12,898 bases of DNA from contig PXEC01000113.1 in NCBI GenBank assembly GCA_003566255.1, positions 1-12,898 on the forward strand, given 5' to 3'. A model generated the notes under the pieces. The model was not told where the DNA came from. It made no database searches and saw only the letters and a program-made list of their open reading frames with translations. A program made the translations under genes and the position numbers. Source of the DNA: Candidatus Peregrinibacteria bacterium. GTDB taxonomy: Bacteria > Patescibacteriota > Gracilibacteria > UBA1369 > LOWO2-01-FULL-3. Shown here piece by piece: positions 1 to 6,167 of this stretch (the stretch's first letter is position 1; each line of letters begins with the position of its first letter).

Positions 1-108
1 CGGTATCATCCCAACGCTCCAGAGCTCAACATTTTTGGTAAACATCCTGGAAAAGAGAAAGGAGATATGAACATATGGAGAAAGAGAGTTGGGAATGGGC
101 TCAAATAG
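1..108 (+). CDS. C-terminal end of an unidentified protein (partial at left edge)
   Basis: Frame 1 is open from the first base to a TAG at 106-108 and encodes 35 residues. They are rich in Asn, Pro, Gly and Lys (a YHPNAPELN stretch, then NIFGKHPG and a basic tail). This looks like real protein sequence, and such tails are common in secreted or nuclease-type toxin C-termini, but that is only an impression. A Shine-Dalgarno-like AAAGGAG followed by ATG at 67 lies inside it, so a 13-codon start there is an alternative reading. No function can be assigned without the upstream sequence. Confidence 0.35.
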   Translation, partial: RYHPNAPELNIFGKHPGKEKGDMNIWRKRVGNGLK

Positions 109-175
109 ACCATGAGTGGACTGAGGTGGATTCTCCGTAGTTGCGAATAGATAAAGGTTTCGCTGGATTTTCCAA

Positions 176-204
176 TTGAAATAGTTTAGAAAAACTCGTA
201 TCAT
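176..204 (+). promoter_or_regulatory. Sigma70-like promoter for the small zinc-ribbon membrane protein
   Basis: TTGAAA (176-181) and TATCAT (199-204) are separated by exactly 17 bases; each hexamer matches the sigma70 consensus at five of six positions. The expected start of transcription is near 211, leaving a leader of about 55 bases before the ATG at 266. The surrounding 109-265 gap is AT-rich and shows no other convincing feature. Confidence 0.5.
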
Positions 205-265
205 CTTGCTTGCCATGTAGATGTAGAACAAGGCTTAATCGATAGAGTCGTAAAGGGAGAGTATT

Positions 266-598
266 ATGCTGTTTTTGAAGTGTTTCATACTGGCGTTTGT
301 ATTGATTTTTGGTGTAACTACGCTTATAAGCTGGCCTGACACTGGGTCATGGTCGGGGGCAATTGCAAATGCATTTTCCGTTATGATCTTTCTTCCGAGG
401 GCAGATGCTGGCATGCACGTTCTATTCGGTGGTCTGTTTTGGTTTGTTACGATAGCAATCGCGTCAGGATTGCATGGCTCATGGAAACCCAAGCCAGTCT
501 ATTGTGCGCAATGTGACCAGTATCTTGGAAAGACTGATCGATTTCAATCACCATGTGGCCGATGTGGCGGTAACCGCACGTTTGTAGGCAAAGGATAG
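266..598 (+). CDS. Small membrane protein with C-terminal zinc ribbon
   Basis: This 110-residue protein begins with a hydrophobic helix (residues 1-22) and has a second at about 51-68, with a weaker hydrophobic stretch at 33-43 between them. The C-terminal 35 residues are hydrophilic and carry C80-x2-C83 and C97-x2-C100, a rubredoxin-like zinc-ribbon arrangement. A cytoplasmic metal-binding head on a membrane anchor is the simplest reading. The start is supported by AGGGAG (254-259) six bases before the ATG. It has its own promoter and converges on the oxidoreductase gene, so it is probably not part of that operon. I do not recognise a named family, and no function is claimed. Confidence 0.75.
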   Translation: MLFLKCFILAFVLIFGVTTLISWPDTGSWSGAIANAFSVMIFLPRADAGMHVLFGGLFWFVTIAIASGLHGSWKPKPVYCAQCDQYLGKTDRFQSPCGRCGGNRTFVGKG

Positions 599-609
599 GT
601 CGGGGGTGA

Positions 610-628
610 GACTCCTGAGTGAGGAGTT
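610..628. terminator. Short hairpin between convergent genes
   Basis: ACTCCT (611-616) and AGGAGT (622-627) form a perfect 6-bp stem with a 5-base loop, extended by one G-U pair. It sits in the 45-base gap between the stops of two convergent genes, where a bidirectional terminator would be expected. There is no T-tract on either side, so it is not a classical intrinsic terminator. Confidence 0.3.
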
Positions 629-643
629 GAAGTCTCTATGGCC

Positions 644-2164
644 CTATTCTTTCAGGATCTCGAAGAGCCGCATTCCGGTACAAATGGTGCCTACAAAACC
701 TGGAAATCCTGCGGACGCATTGCAGAAGTAAAGTCCGTTTATTGAAGTTCGTTCATCCAGCCTGTTCAGACCAAAGTGTGCTGGAGTAAGGTTCGATCCG
801 TAAGAATTTCCTCGCGGACTGAAGCAATATCGCTCGTTTGTGGTCGGTGTTCCGCCAACTGTGTAGGCGAGATGTTTTCGAATGTCCGGAATGTATTTCT
901 TTTCGATTACATCCAGCATCGAATCAAGGATTTCTTGCTTTTTTCTTCGATATGCACGGCGATTTATTCGCTTAAGGTCGTGGAACCGCTGATAATCGGC
1001 GACCGTGACCAATTCCAGCAGTTGAATCTCTGGCGGACAAGATTGATGCTGGCTAGCGTGCAGGCTTGGGGTGCTTATCGCAAAACTCGGACGTTCATAA
1101 TTTCCCAGTGAATACATCTCGTCATATGCTGCATTCAGGTCCATCCTGGATGTGTGGTAAAAAATGGATTGCCCAAAGCCATGTTCGGTCAGATCGAGTC
1201 CCTCCACGGCGCAGTATGCAATGAAGTTCGAGGGCGAGTATTGGTAGTCAAGCCGTCTTCTGACCGAGCTTGAAAAGCGCTCCAGCCCAATCATCTCCGC
1301 CGCCCGTTTCGGGTCAAAGTTGCATACTACGGCGTCAGCTAAGTGCTCACACTTGTCAAGCTGTGTATCTGTATCCTCGGAAATTGCACCAACACATTGT
1401 TCTTTCGCAAAAACAAAATCCACAACCTTGCGATTGTAAAGAACCTCCCCGCCGTTTTCCTGGATAATCTCTACGAGACTGTCGACAAAAAATTCGAACG
1501 ATCTGGAAACCGAGTATGCGCCACCGTGATATCCATCGACAAGTGCAACCCAGGCCAGGAAGGAAACTTTCCTCGGGGGCAGCATGAAACACGGCCACTG
1601 GAGTGCAAGGAGTGTCTGCGCTTCGGGTGGAATGCTAAAGTCGTCAAACACCTCCTGGAGGGTGGAATTGACGTTCCGGATCAGCCGGATGAAGCTTAGG
1701 GATCTTTTCGCAAATGGTGCATGCCTGCTTGCTCCTCCGTAACCCCGCAGCGCCTTTCCGGTCGCCGCGACTAACCTCACGAAACTTGCAAGATTGTGCG
1801 AATTCGACGGAAAAAGCTCAATCAACCTCTCGATCAGCAACTCGTAGTCGTAGGGTATATCCAGGCTAAGTCCAAGGGCTCGCATCCTCTCGTAAGCCAG
1901 AGAATCAAACTTGTCAAATGAAACCCGATCTCTGATACCGAGAGCCCTCAGGAATTGTCCGACTGGTTGATTATCGCCGCAATCCCAAACGTAGTGCAAT
2001 TGTGCGTTAAAGGTGTATTTGTCGGCCATGGTGAAGGTGTGGCCGTATCCGCCTGGAAACTCATGCGCTTCCAATACGCAGACGCTTTTTCCACGTTGGG
2101 ACATCAATGCCGCGAACGAAAGTCCGGCCAGTCCGCTGCCCAAAACGAGATGATCGTATTTCAT
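644..2164 (-). CDS. FAD-dependent oxidoreductase of the phytoene desaturase / CrtISO / RetSat type
   Basis: This 506-residue protein is a flavin oxidoreductase of the carotenoid isomerase, phytoene desaturase and retinol saturase group (COG1233-like). The N-terminal Rossmann motif GSGLAG is at residues 9-14, with the ribose-binding acid E32 and the PGGYGH stretch at 37-42. The C-terminal FAD segment (about 477-506, starting GLYFCNASAG) is typical, so the protein is full length. Family members add, remove or isomerise double bonds in polyenes or long lipophilic substrates; the substrate here is unknown, and no carotenoid synthesis genes are in view. The start is set by the dinucleotide-binding fold beginning at residue 4; no clear Shine-Dalgarno precedes it. 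It lies 25 bases after the 174-residue gene, so translation may be coupled. It is the last gene of the minus-strand run. Confidence 0.9.
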   Translation of the reverse strand: MKYDHLVLGSGLAGLSFAALMSQRGKSVCVLEAHEFPGGYGHTFTMADKYTFNAQLHYVWDCGDNQPVGQFLRALGIRDRVSFDKFDSLAYERMRALGLSLDIPYDYELLIERLIELFPSNSHNLASFVRLVAATGKALRGYGGASRHAPFAKRSLSFIRLIRNVNSTLQEVFDDFSIPPEAQTLLALQWPCFMLPPRKVSFLAWVALVDGYHGGAYSVSRSFEFFVDSLVEIIQENGGEVLYNRKVVDFVFAKEQCVGAISEDTDTQLDKCEHLADAVVCNFDPKRAAEMIGLERFSSSVRRRLDYQYSPSNFIAYCAVEGLDLTEHGFGQSIFYHTSRMDLNAAYDEMYSLGNYERPSFAISTPSLHASQHQSCPPEIQLLELVTVADYQRFHDLKRINRRAYRRKKQEILDSMLDVIEKKYIPDIRKHLAYTVGGTPTTNERYCFSPRGNSYGSNLTPAHFGLNRLDERTSINGLYFCNASAGFPGFVGTICTGMRLFEILKE

Positions 2165-2189
2165 AGGTGGTCAGAACGAATCTGTATCA

Positions 2190-2714
2190 TCATGTGCTTT
2201 GTTCTTCTGTATACAATTCCGCCAATTGACGCTCTTCATCCACGACAAGCGTAATGTATCCCAACTCGACCTGCATGCGGAGGTTGGGCAAATAGGTTCG
2301 TCCGAAGATGTTCTCGAGAGATTGGCGCTTTTCTGCCGCGTATTGCCGATGTTGTGTGCTGTCTGGGGTTTCGCGCAGGCGATCGTATTTTCCGAGTATT
2401 GCCGCGACGGCCGAACGCGAGCCGCAATAGAAAGAAGCCGCAGAGAGGCTGCTGGAGCTTTCTATGAAGCGCGCGAACTCCATGAGTTCCTCATCGCTGA
2501 GTGTTTCGAGGTCAGCACGATGGGCAATAATCCTGAAAAATGGATTGCCCGAGTCCTCCTCCTTGAGATCTCGTCCTGTGCGCAGCCATTTGACCACGCG
2601 CTTGTTGTCGGCACGTCTGACGATTCCGCCAATGCGCTCGAACTCTCCGCTTTGCAGCTTCGCATAGGTTTCGTCGTCAACGTACCACTGCATGTGTGCA
2701 TCAATCCAGGGCAT
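2190..2714 (-). CDS. Conserved-looking soluble protein of unknown function (174 aa)
   Basis: The protein has 174 residues, no signal peptide and no membrane helix, so it is probably cytoplasmic. It mixes a basic N-terminal half (GGIVRRADNKRVVKWLR at about 29-45) with an acidic helical stretch (LETLSDEELMEFARFIE, about 69-85) and an acidic C-terminus. A single cysteine (C97) lies in the middle. The start is well supported by GGAGG (bases 2721-2725 on this strand), spaced six bases from the ATG. The long plus-strand frame across the same bases (2199-2735) has no better signals and reads as its shadow. The gene is third in the minus-strand run, between the MCE lipoprotein and the oxidoreductase. 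I do not recognise its family. Confidence 0.8.
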   Translation of the reverse strand: MPWIDAHMQWYVDDETYAKLQSGEFERIGGIVRRADNKRVVKWLRTGRDLKEEDSGNPFFRIIAHRADLETLSDEELMEFARFIESSSSLSAASFYCGSRSAVAAILGKYDRLRETPDSTQHRQYAAEKRQSLENIFGRTYLPNLRMQVELGYITLVVDEERQLAELYTEEQST

Positions 2715-2746
2715 GGTCGTCCTCCGTGTGAGTGAGGGTATGGCCG

Positions 2747-2765
2747 TTCGCCCGACTTCGCCCGA
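2747..2765. repeat. Tandem 9-bp direct repeat, one helical turn apart
   Basis: TTCGCCCGA occurs at 2747-2755 and again at 2757-2765, a 10-base period that puts both copies on the same face of the helix. It lies in the 75-base gap upstream of the 174-residue gene. It could be an operator half-site pair, but no promoter with good hexamers was found around it. Confidence 0.4.
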
Positions 2766-2776
2766 ATTGATAGAAG

Positions 2777-2786
2777 TGCAATTGCA
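2777..2786. repeat. 10-bp palindrome after the MCE gene stop
   Basis: TGCAATTGCA is a perfect palindrome starting just beyond the stop codon of the MCE lipoprotein gene. It shares the gap with the direct repeat at 2747-2765. It is too short to be a terminator hairpin and may be chance or a protein-binding site. Confidence 0.25.
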
Positions 2787-2789
2787 TTG

Positions 2790-3701
2790 TCATCCCATGG
2801 GACCTCGAGCACGCTGCAGGGCGAATGCCAGCAGGCCGAAGTGATATTTCAATGCGAAAATGACTGCCGCAACAAACAGGAAACGCCATTCCCAGCGTAG
2901 TAATTCGACAGGATCGGCTGGAAAAATGACGTATGGACTTAAATCCGGCAACGAAAATTCAAGCAGGCTCGCGGAAACAAGCAGCGCTATTGCGAACACT
3001 CTGACCAGCGTAATCGCGAAAAAAAATTGCCAAGTCCGGTGCAACAGCCGAGGTGAGCGCCTTGCCTGCCCTTTGTCTGTCATCATTCGCATGATTGCAT
3101 CTAGACAAATGGCAAGGAAAACCAGAACCGTTGCCAGAAAGGTCAGGTAATTGAACCAATAGGTTGCGATCCCAACCTGGTTCCGGTCCATCCTGAACAT
3201 CAACCCCACGATACGAGTTACTGGCCAGTCGTGGTCCTCGAAGGGGCTGAGATGAGTCGCCTGCCAGACCGTGAGTTCCATTCTATTGTTCAAGCCCCTG
3301 ACAATATCATCGTTCTGAAGCTGGCGCCCGTCCTTGGCACTCAGGCGCAATCTGACGTAGGGACGGGCAGTCGAGCCGCGGCCCTGTTCTATTGTCAAGC
3401 CAATATGCTCGTTGAGACGAGGAATCAGCTCCGATGGAAGTCCGTCGATACGAATCGGAACCGCGACACCAGAACCATCACCCATGATTTCCGGATTGCT
3501 GCTAACTTCTCCAACGGGCACTCCACCATGCCGAACCTTATCGCCGGTTTGGAGTCCATCTGATTCCGAAAACAGGGCATTGAACTCATGGCTCTGATTT
3601 GCGCGCTCATCCGTTGAGCATGCAGTGATCAAAAACAATAGTGTCAGCGCCATGATGGGGGAGGCTATGAGTTGGTAGGAGTATTCCTGATGTAGCATCA
3701 T
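2790..3701 (-). CDS. MCE/MlaD-domain lipoprotein with three C-terminal membrane helices
   Basis: This 303-residue protein has a hydrophobic N-terminus ending in a lipobox, I25-T-A-C28, so it is predicted to be lipidated at C28. Residues about 38-118 fit the MCE/MlaD fold: an FNALF start, GLQTGDKVRHGGVPVGEV at 49-66, then alternating beta strands. MCE domains bind phospholipid in the periplasm and usually serve lipid transfer between membranes. The C-terminal half has three hydrophobic helices (about 178-203, 224-248 and 270-295), which is not the usual single N-terminal anchor of MlaD. No MlaE permease or MlaF ATPase gene is in the window. The n-region lacks Lys/Arg, a weak point for the signal peptide; M1 is preferred over M17 because only M1 has a (weak) GGAA upstream. 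It follows the 748-residue gene by 30 bases and is probably co-transcribed with it. Confidence 0.8.
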   Translation of the reverse strand: MMLHQEYSYQLIASPIMALTLLFLITACSTDERANQSHEFNALFSESDGLQTGDKVRHGGVPVGEVSSNPEIMGDGSGVAVPIRIDGLPSELIPRLNEHIGLTIEQGRGSTARPYVRLRLSAKDGRQLQNDDIVRGLNNRMELTVWQATHLSPFEDHDWPVTRIVGLMFRMDRNQVGIATYWFNYLTFLATVLVFLAICLDAIMRMMTDKGQARRSPRLLHRTWQFFFAITLVRVFAIALLVSASLLEFSLPDLSPYVIFPADPVELLRWEWRFLFVAAVIFALKYHFGLLAFALQRARGPMG

Positions 3702-3731
3702 TGGTGTTCCATGTTCTGCGCTTGGGTGTAA

Positions 3732-5978
3732 TTAGCTCGGTCTGTTGGTGGGTCGAGAAGGTTTGCCATCATCGAAATCATCATCCCGCAGGCGGGTTCG
3801 TCGAGCATTCCACCAGTTCCAGGTTCGTATGGCTATCATGCCCAGGAGAACCAGCACCAGGAATAGCAACAAGGTCTTGATGCCCAAGTGTAGTGGGGTC
3901 CATCCCAGGGCTTCGAATTGGCTTTGAAAGTGAACCAGTGCAATTCCGAGCAGTGATGAAAAGAGCACAATGGGGAAGCCGTAGAATGTGAGGAAGGCGA
4001 TGCGGCTGCTGGTCTTGTATTCGATATAGCTGTCGAGCATGGAGCCGATGCGGTCAAGGCTGTCGTAGAAGAGCTCCAGTTTGCCTGCGATACCAAAGCG
4101 TGATTCCAGTGCCTCTCGGAACTGAATGATGCCGGGGTCGTATGATCGAGTCATTGTCTCGGTCCAGCATTGGCCGACTTTGAGACGCATGCCGGCCATG
4201 CGGTTGAGTAAGCGGGTGGTGTTGCCCGCAGAGAGCCCTTTTTTCAGGGCCTTTTCGATATCAGCATGGAGTGCCTGTATTTGCAGCGCCATTCGGTCAA
4301 TCATGGCTCTGCGCAGGCAGGCATTCTCGAACTCTGTCCTCACCTGCTCCCGGTCAATGACCTGACTTCGCCAGTCATCGATGGCGAATGCACCGCTGCT
4401 CGTGACTACGGCGAAACCACCGTCCAGTTCGATGAAGTCGAAATGCTCCTTGTCCGGGAGGTCCCGCAGGCGAACGGCATCGTGATCGGCCCTGAGAATG
4501 CAGGCAGCCAGGTAGCGCTTGAGAGTTGGAGTGAAGCCGATGTATACCTGATCTGGCTGGCGGGGCTCATCATCGTTGGGGCTTTGCCAGTGCGCGATGA
4601 TCAATCGCTTCCCGGCCTCGGCTGCCTGTGAATTCTCAGGCAGGGTCGGGCGCACCTGCTCGAGGCACACGGCATGACCGTCATCGCTGCACACCTTGAA
4701 CGCCTTGAATGGGTTGTAGAGGCGCCAGATGGCATCACAGACCTGGTCCCAGTCAAGCCGGGTTCCGAGTTTGGAGGTGCCGGCGAAGCGGCGTGGTGCG
4801 CCGATCAGGGTCTGTTCGGGGCTGATATACCAGGGTTGGTTTGGGGCCGGTTGACCATCAGGCCTCTTGCCGGCCGGATACTGGCTCAAGTCCGCTCGCG
4901 GTTCGGAACAAGGCCGTTCATCGCCCCAGGCCTCATCTTCCATTCGCTCCAATTCGGCCCACAAGTCCGACAGATGCAGCCCGGTATCCGGGGTCAGCGA
5001 GACCGTCATGTCATTGCCACTGCCGCGCTCGGCCGGCTTGTGTACGGCCATCAGGGTGTAACCTGATTTGAGGAAGGTGCTGTCACTGTCGTTGCGCAGG
5101 AACACCTTGAGTGAACCCAGCGGGATGTGTTCCTCGGCCAGATAGGCATCGACCAGGCGGTAACGGTTCGAGGTGCCCTTGATTGGAATTCGGAGCTGTA
5201 GTCGGGCTGCGTACTGAAGGCTGTCCCTGTAGGCTTGTTCCTCGAAGCGCATCAGCGAACGGGCATACATCAGTTGGGTGCTCTCGCCATCATCCGGCAG
5301 CGCTTCCGGGCTCCAGCCGTTGCCGATGCATTGCACCATAAAGCGCAGGGATTCAACCCAGGCGCCATGCCAGTCGCGATCGAGGTAGCTGTGCGCTATA
5401 GCATTGTGCAGCGCACCAAAAGAATGCATGGGATCGCCGGTACTGATGACATCACCCAGTTCCCAGCGACGAACATAATTGACCCAGTGAAGCGGCAGTT
5501 GTTCGGCGGGAACACCATTGATGCGCGCTAGGAACAGAAAAAGCGCCAGGCAGCTATCCGGTGAGGCATCTTCGACCACAAGCTGGAATTGGCTGAAGAA
5601 GCTTTCGGGCCGTGAGTGTCCCTCCAGGCGCCGGTTCCAGTTTGCCCACAAGTTGCGGTCATCGCACAATACCAGGTCGCACAGGGATGCAAAGGGCTGC
5701 GCCACGCCCAGGGCAACGTGTGCCCCCTTGTTGTTCAGGCAAATGCCTTTGTGCTCAATGGTTTGGAAACCGTTGTCGTCGTCCGTGAACGGGGAGCGCA
5801 GCCAGTGCCCCATGCCGATGAATATCTGGTTCTGGGCTGGTTCATTGGACGGTGGTTCGGCCAGTACAGGGGGAGGCCTGGCGGCTGAGTCCTCTCTGGA
5901 TGGACCGGCTGAGCTGCGGCCGGCCAGCACTTCGACTCCCTGCCGGAATTCTTCGATGAAATGCTCAAGGTTCCCCAT
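3732..5978 (-). CDS. Large protein of unknown function with CorA-like C-terminal two-helix membrane anchor
   Basis: The protein has 748 residues: a Pro/Ser-rich linker (about 20-50), a large soluble region (about 51-560), a helical coiled-coil-like stretch (about 550-655), two membrane helices (about 660-684 and 698-720) and a charged tail. No signal peptide is present, so the soluble part should be cytoplasmic. A long helix leading straight into two closely spaced C-terminal helices resembles CorA-type transporters, but the CorA GMN signature is absent and the protein is about twice the usual length. The N-terminal region has conserved-looking motifs (IEHKG at 74-78, VEDASPDSCLALF at 135-147, a WELGD at 172-176) that I cannot assign. 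The start chosen is the ATG at 5978, with a weak AGCAGG upstream; a further 69 codons are open but would cross the promoter of the divergent gene. It heads the minus-strand run. Confidence 0.8.
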   Translation of the reverse strand: MGNLEHFIEEFRQGVEVLAGRSSAGPSREDSAARPPPVLAEPPSNEPAQNQIFIGMGHWLRSPFTDDDNGFQTIEHKGICLNNKGAHVALGVAQPFASLCDLVLCDDRNLWANWNRRLEGHSRPESFFSQFQLVVEDASPDSCLALFLFLARINGVPAEQLPLHWVNYVRRWELGDVISTGDPMHSFGALHNAIAHSYLDRDWHGAWVESLRFMVQCIGNGWSPEALPDDGESTQLMYARSLMRFEEQAYRDSLQYAARLQLRIPIKGTSNRYRLVDAYLAEEHIPLGSLKVFLRNDSDSTFLKSGYTLMAVHKPAERGSGNDMTVSLTPDTGLHLSDLWAELERMEDEAWGDERPCSEPRADLSQYPAGKRPDGQPAPNQPWYISPEQTLIGAPRRFAGTSKLGTRLDWDQVCDAIWRLYNPFKAFKVCSDDGHAVCLEQVRPTLPENSQAAEAGKRLIIAHWQSPNDDEPRQPDQVYIGFTPTLKRYLAACILRADHDAVRLRDLPDKEHFDFIELDGGFAVVTSSGAFAIDDWRSQVIDREQVRTEFENACLRRAMIDRMALQIQALHADIEKALKKGLSAGNTTRLLNRMAGMRLKVGQCWTETMTRSYDPGIIQFREALESRFGIAGKLELFYDSLDRIGSMLDSYIEYKTSSRIAFLTFYGFPIVLFSSLLGIALVHFQSQFEALGWTPLHLGIKTLLLFLVLVLLGMIAIRTWNWWNARRTRLRDDDFDDGKPSRPTNRPS

Positions 5979-6049
5979 CGTGCCTGCTCGTTGTCCGCGG
6001 ATGCTGCCAACATGCCCCGCCTCGTCGCATCGCTGTTGGCCGGCAGACT

Positions 6050-6077
6050 TTGACTCTGCCCAGACCGAGGCTATACT
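6050..6077 (+). promoter_or_regulatory. Sigma70-like promoter for the plus-strand run
   Basis: TTGACT (6050-6055) and TATACT (6072-6077) are 16 bases apart, each matching the sigma70 consensus at five of six positions. Transcription would begin near 6084 and give a leader of about 84 bases. It lies in the 189-base divergent region between the 748-residue and 556-residue genes and is the best promoter in the window. Confidence 0.6.
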
Positions 6078-6097
6078 GGTTTCGGGACAAATGCAAT

Positions 6098-6135
6098 TCC
6101 ACCTTCCGGGTGGAGCAGGCCCGAGGCCTTTCGGG
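6098..6135 (+). promoter_or_regulatory. Two adjacent hairpins in the leader of the 556-residue gene
   Basis: TCCACC (6098-6103) pairs with GGTGGA (6109-6114) around a 5-base loop. Five bases further on, CCCGA (6120-6124) pairs with TCGGG (6131-6135) around GGCCTT. Both would be in the transcript from the promoter at 6050-6077 and end 32 bases before the ATG. No T-tract follows, so they are more likely stability or binding elements than an attenuator. They match no riboswitch I know. Confidence 0.35.
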
Positions 6136-6167
6136 TGTTCTTGCCAAGGGTGGATAAGGAAAACGAA

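Noticed and set aside
610..628. Strong intrinsic terminator between convergent genes
   Set aside because: The stem is only 6 bp and lacks a T-tract on both strands; annotated only as a weak candidate.
2199..2735. 178-codon plus-strand frame
   Set aside because: It mirrors the 174-residue minus-strand gene, which has a strong GGAGG and fits the operon; the plus frame has neither.
3732..4100. CorA magnesium transporter
   Set aside because: The topology is similar but the GMN motif is missing and the protein is far longer; kept only as a fold hypothesis.
5530..5760. DHH-phosphoesterase-like reading of the N-terminal motifs (IEHKG, ASPDSCLALF) of the 748-residue protein
   Set aside because: The resemblance is limited to short Asp/His-containing strings; no DHH triad is present, so no enzyme function is claimed.
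6070..6096. Minus-strand promoter TTGCAT / TATAGC overlapping the plus-strand -10
   Set aside because: Only three and four matches to consensus with a 15-base spacer; too weak to annotate, though a minus-strand promoter must lie nearby.
6135..6167. GTG start at 6135 for the metallopeptidase-like gene
   Set aside because: It lies at the edge of a leader hairpin and has no Shine-Dalgarno, whereas the ATG at 6168 has AAGGA at correct spacing.
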